A DNA stretch of 64,000 nucleotides from Heliocybe sulcata (GCA_004369045.1 ML213527.1:335772-399771); one strand, 5' to 3'. Shown: positions 25,625 through 37,642, counted from the stretch's first letter. The notes: generated by a model not told the origin, from the letters alone. Numbers and translations: made by a program.

Positions 25625-26785
25625 ATGGCAAACCTCCGTCTTCGTGACTTGACCGTGTTGAAAGGACAAGTGGCCCTGGTCACTGGAGCAGGGACGGGAA
25701 TGTGAGTGGCCACTCTAGCAATGTCTCCTATGAGGAATACTGAAATATTCGATTCTTGGAGTGGACGGATGATTGCTCGCGGACTGGCAGCCAATGGGGC
25801 TAGGGTCTACATCACCGGTCGAAGGCTTAATGTTCTTCGCGAGGCGGCCGAGGAAGGAGCTCGTGAGGGGTTGGACTTGATCCCGTAAGTAACTACACAC
25901 GGAGCACTCAAAGGCGGGCTGCTGAATTGTCCTATTTTGAAGCATTCAGATGGACGTCTCTAACAAAGAGGGTGTGGAAAAGGCCGTGAAGGTCCTGCGA
26001 GAGAAGGAGGGCAAACTGCACATTCTGGTGAACAAGTGAGGAAGCGTACCGGTATGGAAACATTGTCCTAGCTCACATTATGTTAGCGCTGGAGGGGCCG
26101 GGCCTCATGCAGGATTCACGGGCGATCCCTCAGCCCCAGAACGCAAGGATACCGAAACCTTCGGTCGCGCTCTCTTCGACTTCCAGACTTTCGAAGATTG
26201 GAATAATGTATTCCAATTGAATGTCTCAGCTCTTTTTTTCTGCACCGTTGCATTTATGGGCTTGCTTCAGGAAGGTGCCAAAGACCTGGGGGAAGGCGAA
26301 ACGTCCAGCGTTATTAATATATCCAGTGCAATCGCGATCGGGCATGTGTCCCTCGGAAGAGTGAGCACTATCAGCCCAATCTCGTCGGTTTGGCAATTGA
26401 TGGACTTACCAGTTCGCGTACGCGAGTTCCAAGGCGGCTGTCAACCATCTCACGAGGATGATGGCCACAGACTTTGCGCTCCAGAAGGTCCCTATCAGGG
26501 TCAATGCCATCGCCCCCGGTATCTTCAACTCACAGCTTGTAGAATCGAGCGGAATACCAGAGTTTATGGCTGCAAGTAAAATCGTTCCTGGCACTATTTC
26601 CCCAGCGCCCACGAAGAGGCCCGGACGGTCAGTCAGACTTACGACTAGTGTTGACATACTGTTCATGGTTACTTTATAGGGAAGAAGAGATGGTAATGGC
26701 AGCACTATCACTTGTTGCTACTGCGGGGTACATTAATGGACAGATCGTGGTGGTCGACGGAGGATACCATTTGGTAAATCCGTAA
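25625..26785 (+). CDS. short-chain dehydrogenase/reductase (SDR)
   Basis: Classical SDR, an NAD(P)H-dependent oxidoreductase. Start ATG 25625 (MANLRLRDLTVLKGQVALVT), stop TAA 26783-26785, six or so exons. The cofactor motif TGxxxGxG reads TGAGTGIG when exon 1 is joined to exon 2 (...GGAAT|TGGACGG). It is followed by MIARGLAANGARVYITGRR, the NNAG-type loop (ILVNKAGGAGPHAG, with K for the second N), the catalytic Ser in VINISSAIA, and YxxxK in FAYASSKAAVNHLTRMM after an intron. The end is YINGQIVVVDGGYHL, the usual SDR C-terminal signature. The 3' neighbour is an MFS transporter in the same direction 437 bases away. Substrate cannot be inferred; similar basidiomycete proteins are annotated as rhamnolipid or 3-oxoacyl reductases without proof. 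Confidence 0.92.
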
Positions 26786-27222
26786 GCTGATGTTGCCGGA
26801 CGTACTGGTTCTTGAGGAAGACAGCTGTATTCCGAATCTTTGAAACGTTATTAATCACGTTCTTCAAGTATGGCAAGATAGTGCAGAGCTCTCAAGCTGC
26901 TCGTATGCAAGTCTAAGTCAATGATTATATGTAGCAGGTGGCGACTACTAGCCCAACACGGTAGCTGATGTTGCTGCGTACGTATGACAGGTCGAATGCG
27001 ATGTGACAAGAATCACGGGCCGGATTCCGCTCTGGTCTGGAACGAAAAGCCACCGCGAGCGCTCTCATTGCTCCTCCAACCGATATGATAACCTTTACGT
27101 CGGTATCAGATGAAATTTGTCAGTTCTGTCAACCTTCGCGGGTCTCATGTATACGTATAACTAACCTCGGGCTTCCAGCATCTCTCGACCTATATCCTTC
27201 GCTTCCCCCCTAAGGCTGTAGA
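26786..27222. other. intergenic between SDR and MFS genes
   Basis: Promoter region of the FucP-like transporter. No frame or repeat of note. Confidence 0.6.
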
Positions 27223-29526
27223 ATGTCTTCATCCTTTAGGATACACTCGTCTTTCTCAACTGCTACAGAACAAGATCCCAGATCGGACATCGTCCGTATC
27301 CTGCGCTCAGAGAACAGGGGCCGTGAGCGCGGCGGACCAGACGACTCAGCACTCGACACAGGCTCCGTCGATGGTATCTCTATTGATCTGCCTGGTATCG
27401 TCTCTGAGCGGCGAAGATCCTCTCGTCTCAGCACTCGTCCGCCCGCCGTCGCAACTGACATCCCTGACAAAACCGATGCATCCCTCACCGTCCCATATAC
27501 TGCTGACCGTGTCAGACGCCGCTCCGAGGCCTCTCGTGTTAATTCAATCGGAGCAATCGAAGAGACACCGACCAAGCAGGCGAAACTGAACGACGACATC
27601 CCCATGCACGAGCTCACGCCCGTCCCGTCGGCGGTAACTCCATCTGTTCGGAGCGCAGGCGAAGTGGAGTATTCGCGAAGATATGTGAGAAATGGGTGGA
27701 TCCAATTTGCTGCGCTGTGTTGGTGTTTCTTCTTGGAAGGGTGGAACGACGGGACAACGGGGCCTTTGATCCCTGCGATTCAAGCACATTATCATGTCAG
27801 TTGCTTAGAATTTCCGACTATTTGCCGCGTGGCTGGGCTGACACTCGGGCAGATCGGATTTGCGGTCGTGTCCTTGATTTTTGTTACGAACTGTATTGTA
27901 CGTGCGACCCAGTTCTGCAGCGTGTACGGGCACTTTTTTATCACGAGGATAGGGATTCCTCGCCGGCGCCTTCGCCAATGTCTACTTGAATGACAAGCTA
28001 GGGTTTGGCAAGGTACGATCTATCGGTGGCTGCTCATGAAACACAGGCGGTGATTCCACTTCGGCTTGCAGGTCCTTGTGTTAGGTGCGCATACACTTAG
28101 TCTCACTCGGTCGCAAACTGTCTCAAGTCGATAGGCTCTGTATGTCAGATTATTACATATGCGATTCAGTCCCCGGCACCACCCTTCCCCGTTCTCGCCT
28201 GTGCATATGCAATTGCCGGGTTTGGCATTTCCCTCCAGGTATGCTCTTTCCATCCACATTGGGGCAATGCATTCTCATAGGCATGCAGAATGCACAAGCA
28301 AATGGGTTTGTCGGTAGTCTGAGAGACAACGTGGCCGCGAAATTGTGTATCCTCCACGGGTCGTACGGTGCAACTAACCCTGCCGTTTGCTTGTCCCTGT
28401 TCTAATAAATGCAGCGTCTCTTCCCAGGTGTCGGAGCTTTTGCCTCTCCCCTGGTCGCCACCCACTTCTCGCATACCCGGCACTGGTCGTTTCACTTTCT
28501 AGTGTCTATCGGCATTGCTCTCACCAACACGATCGTGCTCATCAGTGTCTTCCGCTTCAAGACTCAAGATGGTATGTCCTCCTTATTGATTCTATTAATG
28601 TGGCAGGAATTTTTTACTGGACCGCGTGTGATAGAGGTGATGGCGGAGGCAGGCCATGGGCCAGGCGAAGTCGGTGCGGCCAACCAGAGCAAGTATAAGG
28701 AGATCCTTGGGCTCAAAGCCTTGCATTTCATGGCGTTCTTCGCGTTAATTTATGTTGGCGTAGAAGTCACGCTTGGAGGTGAGTGTTGCATCTGCCTTGC
28801 TGCGTTATTCTGAGGCTTGAATGCACTGCAGGATGGATCGTGACGTACATCATCCAGAGACGTCACGGTGGCGCCTCGTCCGGGTATATCTCATCTGGGT
28901 TTTTTGGGGGTGAGTACTTGCAAGATCAAGATGTTGCAGTGGGGTGATGAATGCAACAGGACTCACGCTCGGACGTATCACTCTCATATGGCTCAACCGC
29001 AAGGTAGGCGGCTCGTGGTGATACTATTGGGCGCTCAAGCTCATGCCACATCAGATTGGAGAACGTAGAGTCATCTTCATCTACGCAGCGTTGGCCATTG
29101 GGTATGTATCTCGTTAGCGAACCATTAGCGCATCTCCTTATACATGCAATGCAGACTGGAAATCACCATCTGGCTCGTGCCTAACCTGTACGAAAACGCG
29201 ATAGCTGTCTCCTTCATCGGCCTCCTCATGGGTCCCATGTACCCGATCCTCGTGGACCATGCTACCAAAATCCTGCCACGATGGCTGCTTACCGGCTCTG
29301 TGGGCTGGATCGCTGGCTTCGGGCAGGCAGGGTCTGCCGTGCTGCCGTTTGTCACTGGTATTCTAGCTGCGAGGTATGGCATCGGGTCTTTACAGCCTTT
29401 GTACGTGCATTCCCAGTATTAAATGATGATTCATGCTAACAATACATGTGCAGTATGGTGGCCATGATGGCCGCGATGATCTGTTTTTGGGCAGTCGTGC
29501 CCAAGGATCAGCGCCGGGTTGACTAA
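27223..29526 (+). CDS. FucP-like MFS transporter (Bsc6 type)
   Basis: Major facilitator membrane protein of the fungal group related to bacterial fucose permease and yeast Bsc6. Start ATG 27223 (MSSSFRIHSSFSTATEQDPR), stop TAA 29524-29526. About 155 hydrophilic, Ser/Arg-rich N-terminal residues precede the first helix (NGWIQFAALCWCFFLEGWND). Later motifs are NAQANGFVGSL, YGVGAFASPLVATHF, LALIYVGVE-like FFALIYVGVEVTLGGWIV, GYISSGFFGGLTLGR, GPMYPILVDHATKILPRW and IAGFGQAGSAVLPFVTGI, giving 11-12 transmembrane segments over about nine exons. Members of this group are predicted carbohydrate or small-solute transporters; none can be assigned a substrate from sequence. Downstream the APH gene converges on it. 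Confidence 0.9.
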
Positions 29527-30152
29527 ATATTCTTCATAGAGTCTCCGTTCTGGGTTTCAAGATAGATCATAAAGATAGTCATATGGGTAAGAGAGTCCCG
29601 GGCATCCAGGTACTGGTGTCGGCAGTATCGCCGCAGTGACTCCAGATCTGCAATGTGGATCATCTCGCGAAGGCCGGCATCATTCTATATAATACTTGCT
29701 GTAATGCGACTATATGGTCATAACACTCTTCCTACTCCTTTGCTCGCTCGCAAGTTTCTCGACTCCATAGAGAACTCGTAGGTCAGTGTGCCTTTGCTCG
29801 GCCATAAATAATCTCAAGTGATCATGTTCCAAATAGTCGATACATTGACACTAATGATGCCCGAGTCGCTTTGTTTCTTTACAATCCCAGAGGATGCGTC
29901 TCCCGAGTGGAGAATGCTTTTCGAGAGATTGGACGCTGACATGTGCGACTAGATGCCAGAGGGATAGTTCTCAATCCAGCCTTTCTTTCCCCTTCATTGT
30001 CGGAGCACTTGGGCCTCGTTAGTTGTGCAATACCCGGATTTTGACGTTTGAAAAATCAAAGTTCTCAGTCCAACTTGAAAGACACTCTACTATAGTCAAC
30101 CCTCGTAATATGACGAGTGAGAGCCAGCTACATAGATTATGGCAGGCAGAAA
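29527..30152. other. convergent 3' intergenic region
   Basis: Between two convergent genes. No open frame of note. Confidence 0.6.
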
Positions 30153-31694
30153 TTACACAGACATCGAACTGGCGGCTACCACTGAGTGCTTGGAGGAAAG
30201 GGAAAGGAACAATGCAAGTGTCTCCGATGGAATGAGATCGCGATCAGCTAGCTCCTTGATAATTCGGCCGTCCAGCCAAGGGCCCCAAGGCGACGGTCCT
30301 AGGTTAATCCAAGTTGTGCTAGCATTAGCACGGAGGTATATCTCCCTAAGCATGGTGCACAGGTCGCTTCCCAGGGCCTTAGAGTAGCTCGGGTTTTGGC
30401 GCATGATTTCGTTCTCCATTATACTGAGCAGTTTCTGGCGCTCCTCGGGGGGGTAGATGGATTTGAGAAAGTCCAGGCTTGTAGCGAACAGAGGAACAAC
30501 CTGGGAGCCTTCCCAGTCTAGGAGAGCAGTGACCTTCGTCGGGTCATTCTCGTCCACGAGGATGTTGTCAAAAGACACGTCGGGATGGATTAGAACAGGG
30601 GTGCAGAGCTCACGGCCGTAGCATAGAGATTCGAGTTTGTCAAGAACAGGGGTATGGTGCTCGAGCAATTGCAGGAGATGTTCTCGCTGCGACGTGTCTT
30701 GTGGCCTCAGCTTTCGGCTGGACGCGAATCTCATGTCACCCCTGGCTAGTGCAGTGATCCATTGCCGCACCGTTCGGAATGCACCGCAGTTCTCCCAAAG
30801 AGGAGGCGCGACAACATCCAACTCGTTTGCAGCCTTAAATTGCATGGGACCGATGGAGAACAGCTGGGAGTGCATATGAGAGCTGTAGATGCTACCATAC
30901 GCCGGAAATCGCAGGCGGAGGAGTTGCGTGCACATGCTGCTGACTGAACGGCAGACTTCCTCGCGCTGTTGAGTGGACATGCTTGGCCACATTACTCCTA
31001 AGCGGACACCAGGCATCTGAGAAGGTTCGCTTGAGAATAAAGTAGTCGTGCAGAGATGAATTCACATACCTCTTCGACCACTGTCCACTGGGCACCCACG
31101 TCACCCTCCCTTCCGTCCTCATAAAGATACGTCCGAGGTACCGGGATGTCGGTATGAATTCGAATATACTCAATTGTTGCCAGCTGTGAGTGACAATAGA
31201 CGGTCAGTAGAAGCGACAGAGGTTGGGCTGGGCGAGTTGTAGGGTATTTACCTCTGAATGTAGTTGTCCACGGGGTATCTGATGCTTCATGCCCACTCCC
31301 GGCTCGGACAGATATGACTGCTGAACTCGTATAAATCTTCCCACACCAGACTTGAATTCGGCACGGAAGACCTGAAAAATTAACATGAGTATGGGACTGA
31401 GCGGCATCGTCGATTATCGCACTCTATGGAAGTTGGCTAGAAAACGTCCGTGCGTAAGCAGAGTGAAATAGTTCCAAGTAGAAAAAGTTCTGTCATACCA
31501 GGGCCAGCGGAAGTTAATGCCACGCACTCTTCTTGCGCCAAATGTTCCAGACGCTGTATAAGATTCGAGAGATTGAGCCCGGGATCGACGGGAGGAATGT
31601 GGAGGAAAGGATTGGTCAAATCCCAAGGAACGTTAAAAGTGTTGCCATCGCCTGAGTCGACGGTTTTAAGGAAGAAGAATTGGCCTGTGGACAT
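30153..31694 (-). CDS. APH-fold kinase-like protein 1 (catalytic motifs intact)
   Basis: Fungal member of the aminoglycoside-phosphotransferase/choline-kinase-like fold; these often phosphorylate small molecules, substrates mostly unknown. Start taken as ATG 31692-31694 (MSTGQFFFLKTVDSGDG), stop TAA 30153-30155. The N-lobe (VFRAEFKSGVGRFIRVQQ; LATIEYIRIHTDIPVPRTYL) and the C-lobe in the last large exon have the catalytic loop HPDVSFDNILVD (Brenner-type H-x-D-x4-N) and the metal-binding DWEG motif (ALLDWEGSQVVPLF). So all three catalytic positions are present. The join between exon 1 and exon 2 is not resolved: the best donor after GPG and the acceptor before VFRAEF differ in phase, so a small exon may be missing from this model. 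Paralogous to the genes at 34.4 and 35.9 kb. Confidence 0.82.
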
Positions 31695-32310
31695 TGAGAA
31701 GATGGATAAATGTGTGCCAGGAGAATCAGACACTGACAAACGGAGCAATATTTATACTGCAGCACTGTGGCCACACGTGTGGCACAGATCTAGGAACAGC
31801 ACATCCGTGCCACACGCGTGGTCGAAGCAATCCGGCTGAGGAAGGGCCACGATGCTGTGGCCGTCCCCGCCACAAAAGGCTACGGGGTATGTAATCGCGA
31901 CGAGCAGCTCGGGCTGATAACCATGGTGCCATGTTTTAAATGATCCTCTTCATGCTGTTGCGGTCCATATTGCGAACTAACTGGAATAGACAAATGTTGC
32001 TTTCTAGGGCAGAATGCAGCTGGATTATGGACGGCAAGAATTTCGCAGTCGGGATCTGTAAGACAGACTTTGGTTAGAGCCGAAGCAGCCTAACAGTAAA
32101 TAAGTATGGAAGAAAGCCAGCGTATCTGCCTGGACGGTTTGTGTAGGATATTGCAGTAGGGTAGTAGGGACGACGGAGAGATGCCGGCGGTAGCTGATCC
32201 TTGTTTCGGAACATAGACTGTTATGGCAGAAAGCCGGGCCGGTCCCGCACCCTAACCTCGGCTCAAACAATCCTTGAGCTGTAAGTCTAACAGCGTGCTG
32301 TGGTCTCTCT
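31695..32310. promoter_or_regulatory. divergent promoter region of APH gene 1 and mL59
   Basis: About 615 bases separate the two divergent start codons. No TATA box or repeat stands out. Confidence 0.5.
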
Positions 32311-33140
32311 ATGTCTGTCTCTGTCGCTGCTGCGACTAGGGCGCTCAAGAAATTCCGTTTTCAGAATCTTCCTATTAAGCGGTTGCAAGCGACTGCTGAA
32401 AATACCCAGTCAAAAGTGGAGCAGTCCCTAATCAAGGCCAAGAACCCATTTTTGCCTACACAAAACGCATATAATGGCCACTGGGAGAAGCCCCGGTACT
32501 CGCTACGGATGCAAAAAGAGTTGGTGAAGAAGGCGAAGATATGTGGGCTGGTCGAGCTGTTACCTCCGGGACCGAAGCTGAGTCTCGAGGAGATCAAAGC
32601 GGCGAAGCGGTCGGGAACGGTGGCGCCAACTTCTGGCAAGGTGCAGGACTGGTGGCTTCGCCCTGTTGAGTGGAATACCGAACCAGTCAGGACTAAGCCC
32701 GTGCCCGATGTCGATGCGCCGACGACACCCATCTCGACCAAGGACGTTTCCAATGTCGATGATGCAGCAAGGCAGGCTAAACTTCGCCTCCGCCGTGAGC
32801 GGGCTGCTTTGAGGGCCAAGAGGAAGGAGATGATGAAGGAGGCAAGGGAGTTGGGCTTGGTGACGATGTATGTTGGCAGGAAGAGGATGTTCAAGGGACA
32901 CAAGTGGGAAAGGGTACGGGCCGAGCGGCTGGAGCAGCAACGTCTTATTATGCAGAGTATGCCCAAGCGTATCAGAGGCTTCAAAACGGTGCGTTACAAT
33001 CTTGGGCTTAACTTGATGCTCCTCACGCAGCGCGGGTTGAATATCCATTGTTGACATTTCCTTCTTTCTAGTTCTACCACAGGAGACGACCAAGTCCTCT
33101 CGCTGTACCTCGTGCCAACAACCAGAACCTTCCCTTCTAG
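32311..33140 (+). CDS. mrpl25: mitochondrial large-subunit ribosomal protein mL59
   Basis: Fungal-specific mitoribosome protein (yeast MRPL25/YmL25 family). Start ATG 32311 (MSVSVAAATRALKKFRFQNL). A long first exon encodes YNGHWEKPRYSLRMQKELVK, GLVELLPPGPK and a very basic helical middle (RLRRERAALRAKRKEMMKEA). The conserved C-terminal motif is split by an intron: KRIRGFKT, then GTGCGT...CTAG, then FYHRRRPSPLAVPRANNQ and LPF with stop TAG 33138-33140. Reading straight through the intron gives a false end at 33054 (LGLNLMLLTQRGLNIHC). The spliced end matches the KFKTSY.RRRP pattern of the family. About 265 residues, longer than yeast. Probably imported by its N-terminal basic segment. Confidence 0.9.
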
Positions 33141-34332
33141 GATCCTTCATGATCGTTACTTGTGGCAGCGTGGCCAGTTCGAGACTCCGAACTATTCGTT
33201 CTAGCACGTCTTGACGCGTGACGCAGTGCACTTTATAGTACCGATATATACGTATGGTGTGGCCGCATATTTGAACTCTGTTCCCGGGCGTAGTGGTCGC
33301 TTCATGACACCTATGCTCTACTCACCGTGACGGCAGGCACGCTATTCTACTGAGCAACCGGTACTGTACGGGCAGGGCACATGTGCCTGATACCGGCTGG
33401 TGGTGTAGTTGGTTATCACATCTCCTTGAATGCAGAAGTGGTCCCAACCTAGGCCGGCCCGATTCCTTTATCTTTCGTTCGTCTATGGCTAGTCGAGATA
33501 CAGAGTGTGCCCAATACCCTGACGGGTTCAATCAGGTGCGCAGTGTCACAGATATCCCGGGTAATGGATCTTTTGACTCTAGCCATCTCCCATAACATTT
33601 AGAGCCATCGTCTACTATTTCATGCAGCGCGCTCCGTGACGAGCGATCGTCCGAAGATGCTGGACAGCAAGGCGGACAAGCAGACTGGGGTCTCGGTTGC
33701 ATAGAATTTGTGTCTTCGCTCTTGTCTCGCTGCATGTTTGCCGCTAGGCTCCTTCGCCCAGTGTTCCCACTGCTAATCACTATACTCGTATGTGTCTTCT
33801 GCCACCCAGCAAAGAGCATTCTTCATCTGACTTCAGGAAGCGGCTCAAGCTCCTGCCTCCAAGGGTGGACGTTCGGTGATTGACATACGGTAGGTGCCTT
33901 ATTGATCCTGAATATTGAATCGCTGAGCGTCTGTCCCACCGTGACTGTATGCTTATTATGAGCTTGAAAATGCCACAGCCGAATATGTGACACGATCATG
34001 CGCTGGCCTTCTAGCGCGAAACTGCTGGAATAAGTATCACCTCTGGTAAGCCCCCTTTTGAGCGCTTTTGTGGTCAGAAGCCCGTGTAGTCGAGCAACTG
34101 CCGCGTCTGTGGAAGCCGCTGATTGGAAAAACCACGCCTGTGGCAGAAAGTTTCTTCTGTCTTGATATGTGGCTCGAGGGTCGCTATGGAGATTTTTATC
34201 TGCTTGCCACCCTCCTGCCACTGGAAGCGACTAAGACGTGTGGCATAGCCGTTGATGCGTGGCTCAGGGTCACGAAGCAGCGCTCCGGCGCTTTGCCACA
34301 CTTTCAGTGCCACGGTGCCACATATCTGGGGG
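33141..34332. other. 1.2-kb intergenic region
   Basis: Between mL59 and APH gene 2. Apart from a tRNA-like fragment (next entry) it holds no recognisable gene. The frames at 33322-34221 are short and overlap on both strands. Confidence 0.55.
33393..33466 (+). other. tRNA-like fragment with A and B box (possible tRNA pseudogene or SINE head)
   Basis: TGGTGTAGTTGG at 33401-33412 fits the RNA polymerase III A box and continues as GTTATCAC like a D-arm of fungal tRNA-Val/Gln. GGCCCGATTCC at 33456-33466 fits the B box except for two bases, at a normal distance of about 43. The anticodon arm pairs poorly and no 3' acceptor half is visible, so it is not a working tRNA. Confidence 0.3.
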
Positions 34333-34340
34333 TATATAAA
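34333..34340 (+). promoter_or_regulatory. TATA box of APH gene 2
   Basis: TATATAAA 61 bases before the ATG at 34394. A canonical core promoter in front of a pseudokinase gene argues that it is still expressed. Confidence 0.6.
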
Positions 34341-34393
34341 GCTGTGCATCGCTCTCTCTTCTACCACTTTTCTCGCGTCTCACGACCTTTATC

Positions 34394-35781
34394 ATGGAGA
34401 CCTCTCGCCTTGTGCCTCTCGTCTGCGTCTTTTCTGGATTCGAGGACAAGGACTCCTTCCCCAGGACGTGGGCATGGGTTCCGAACAGAAACGACTTGGA
34501 GCTAGGGAGGCCGACACTGTTTGGATGGACCTTTAGTCTGACAAAACTCTTGACAAAGCTGAATGATGTGTTCAATGACCCTCCCGTACGGTTCACGCCC
34601 TTCCCACTAGGTACATTCGGCTTCTTTAATTCTTCTAGATAACAACTTATCCTTCTTCCTCCAGGTGATAAGCACGTATGTATCTTGGACTTTCTGACAA
34701 TATGCCACTCGCTGATCGAACCTGCAGAATTTTTGTGTAACATTCATGGACGGCACCAACCGAATCTTGACGCTACCTGAGAGCGTGTTGGCTGATAAAC
34801 ACGGAAATGATAAATACAGTCTTGTCTGCGAGGTACGTGTTCTGCAACATTTTCGTATTCTATTCTGACTCCATGGTGTACAGGAAACCACTTCCTCCTG
34901 CGTGGCGGCATATGCTGGTGTACCGATTCGCAGACCTATCCATTATCATGCGGACCCAGAGAACAAGATCGGGACACCTTTCTTAGTATCACAACATGTA
35001 CGTGCAATTTGATTCGTACTCTGGACAGTACGCTGATCGTATCTCTCAGGTGACTGGGGTGACCCTGCATGAGGCTTGGCCACTTATGAGTCTAGCTGAA
35101 CGGTCCCTCCTCATACGTGGTATAGGAACCATCTGGGGCCAGCTATTATCTATCAGACTTCCATATATTGGGAGGTTGACGCAGAACGCGGGATCGGGGA
35201 ACGTTACCGTCGGGCCGCTTTATCTTCCCAGCGCTGGTGGCGAACGGGGACCCTTCCTCAACATCAAGGACTGGCTCGTAGAGATGGCTAGGGGAAGCTT
35301 GCGTTCCGAGTCGACTACGACCACGGAGCAGCAGAAGCAAATGGATATCGCCATTCATAAGCTGATGCATGACTCTCCTCTGCTTGATGAGGATACTCTG
35401 GCCATCTCCAAATTCAATGTTCCGGTCTTGTTCCATCCTTATATGGACGCCCATCACATCCTAGTGGACCCACACAGTCCAACTACCATTAGGGCCGTGA
35501 TAGGGTGGCATCACGCCTGTTCTTTTCCATTATCTGCTATAACCTTGCCGGACCTTGGCTTGCCTGGTTGTGACGACGCTATCCGTCGCACGTATCTGGA
35601 CGAGATCGATGCCCAGATCTCCCAGGCAAACACCCTCTGGAGGCTCAAATGCATGGCAGGTGGAAAGGTGGCGGAACACTTCGACAAGATCCACAAGTTG
35701 AAGCGTCTTGCACGCAATAGCGACCAGTGGCGCCAGAAGGGGTTTTCGGACGTTGTTTACGGTTCTCCTAGACTTCAGTGA
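34394..35781 (+). CDS. APH-fold pseudokinase (catalytic residues lost)
   Basis: Same family and layout as the flanking APH genes. Start ATG 34394 (METSRLVPLVCVFSGFEDKD), stop TGA 35779-35781, about five exons with clean GT-AG borders (for example GTACGT...ACAG before ETTSSCVAAYAG and GTACGT...TCAG before VTGVTLHEAWPL). The C-lobe lines up with paralogue 1 residue for residue, but the catalytic loop reads HPYMDAHHILVD instead of HPDVSFDNILVD: the catalytic Asp is Tyr and the metal-binding Asn is His. The DWE metal motif reads GWH (AVIGWHHACSF). All three essential positions are therefore gone while the frame stays open over more than 250 codons of C-lobe. A non-catalytic role (binding or scaffold) is inferred. 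It converges on APH gene 3 with 150 bases between stops. Confidence 0.82.
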
Positions 35782-35931
35782 TACAGTAGTACGCAACACG
35801 CCATGTCCCAGAATGCACTTCGCAAAATGTATGTATTAGTTTCCTAGTATCTATTAACCCGCCCTGGTCGTTTCGTCCCCGGAGGACTCCTTGCGAACAG
35901 CTACCTTGCGACGTAGACGTTCTTCGTCCAA

Positions 35932-37186
35932 TTACAACGTCATCTTCGTGAGACTGGATGTAGCATCTTCCACAGCGCTCTCATGTTCGCGTCTCTCCGT
36001 CGCTCGCACAAGCAAGGTACGCAGCACCGCACCAGGTTCTCTTCCACCCGCGTTCCATCCAGACATCCGGTGCCTGACTAGCTCATAAGCAAAAGCGTGC
36101 AGCTCCTGCTTGTCCACCTCCGTCATCTTGCGTGTGCGTTCGAAAAAGCGCGGCTGGATCGCCCAAATCGGAGCCGTTCTCGCGCCTTCCCAGTCGATGA
36201 TGCCTGTGATCTCGGTCGGAAAATCCGGATTCACGAGCACGTTGGTGAGATTGAGGTCGGTATGCTCCAAGCCAATCTTGCAGTGCGAGGCGCGGTCCAC
36301 CAGAAGGGTACTCTCCTCAATATCTTTGATAATGGCTTCCATCCTTTCCAGATCTTCTGCATGAAACGGCTGATCGCGTCCTAAATCAAGCTGACCCTTG
36401 GCGACAGCCAGCAGCCAAGACTTCTGAGATTCGAAGGGACCACGGTATTTAACGTGGGGCACCTTCCTGTCTACTTTATCGTGAGACGGCAGAAGTGCCA
36501 TTGGGCCAACAAGGAAACCCCTTTTATCGTCCTCGTGGAGGCTCCCGATCTTGTGGAAGCGGAGCTTTAAAAGCTGCGCGAAGATATTGGCTATGTTGAT
36601 CGTGAGCTGCCTTCTTAACTCCTTGGACAGCTGCGGCCAAATGAGGGTCGCCACAACGCCCGGCATCTACGTTCTTCAGACTTCGACTTCTAGATTTCTT
36701 GTAGGCGACGCACCTTTTCCATTACCACCCATTCGCCACCTACGGTCTTGTCGTCATCCGAATCGTATGCGAGAACTTCAGGTACCGGGACTCGAGTATG
36801 CTCCTTCACGTATTTCATAGTTGCGACCTGTGAAACTGATTAGCAGCAGGTCCAAGTACCGTTCAAATAGAGTCCATACTTCAGAGCCCATGCTGAAGGC
36901 GGAGTCGAGGCCACCGAACTTCTGGAGGTGCGGATGCATAACCCTGACAATGACTTCTCGGCGCGACTCCAGAGTGGCCACATATGTCTACAGACATCAG
37001 ATTGACTTGGTATTGGAGGCAACTGCAGTGGCATACCATATGATGAGTAGCTGCCGGCGGTAAGCGTAATCCATCAGCCAACAGTGAAGTAGGCGAACCG
37101 TCGAAAAGACGCTTGATATCTCGACATTTCTCAGGGAAACGCTCGTCCAGTTTGGTGCGCAGCGCGTCGAGGGAGATAGTGGACAT
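35932..37186 (-). CDS. APH-fold kinase-like protein 3 (catalytic motifs intact)
   Basis: Third paralogue. Start ATG 37184-37186 (MSTISLDALRTKLDERFPEK), stop TAA 35932-35934, about four exons. N-lobe: TYVATLESRREVIVRVMHPH (with the Arg-Val-Met strand seen in this group), then VATMKYVKEHTRVPVPEVLA and WVVMEKMPGVVATLIWPQL. C-lobe: catalytic loop HTDLNLTNVLVN and DWEG (GIIDWEGARTAPIWAI), so Asp, Asn and the second Asp are all present. Family knowledge: small-molecule kinase fold found in large numbers in agaricomycetes. The substrate is unknown. Orientation opposite to its pseudokinase neighbour suggests duplication with rearrangement. Confidence 0.85.
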
Positions 37187-37642
37187 CGTTTGGAAGGAAG
37201 AATGGTTGAGTGATCCGACGCCTGTCCTGGGACCTTAGCAAGTTAGGGAACAATGGATTGATGGCTCTGCGTCATGCATGCCACCGGAAGCTGCCGAGTC
37301 GGACAAAGGGGCCTAGACGGATGAAAGGGAAAGAAGCATCGAGTCTCGCGAGCGCTTATACAGTCGGCAGATGCAGGTGCTATGCTATGATACCCTTGAA
37401 AAGGCACCTGCACCTCAGGAAATAAGTTATCATCAAGGCATGCGTATACGAACCAATGGTTTACGTACCGTATGAACAGATGTATAGAGCCGCACTCACA
37501 GGTCCGAAGTACGCACTTTTGTTCGCGTGACTGGCAGCGTTGGTGCAGGACCACTCTTGACAAGTTAGTGAGGATGAAAACCAATATAAACTGTACTCAA
37601 TTATAATCTTACACCACCTCTAATGTCCAGCCTACCGTAATA
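37187..37642. other. promoter of APH gene 3 and 3' flank of the DUF155 gene
   Basis: No frame or repeat of note. Confidence 0.5.

Noticed and set aside
32311-33054. mL59 frame ending LMLLTQRGLNIHC
   Set aside because: This end is intron read-through; splicing restores the conserved HRRRP tail and a stop at 33140.
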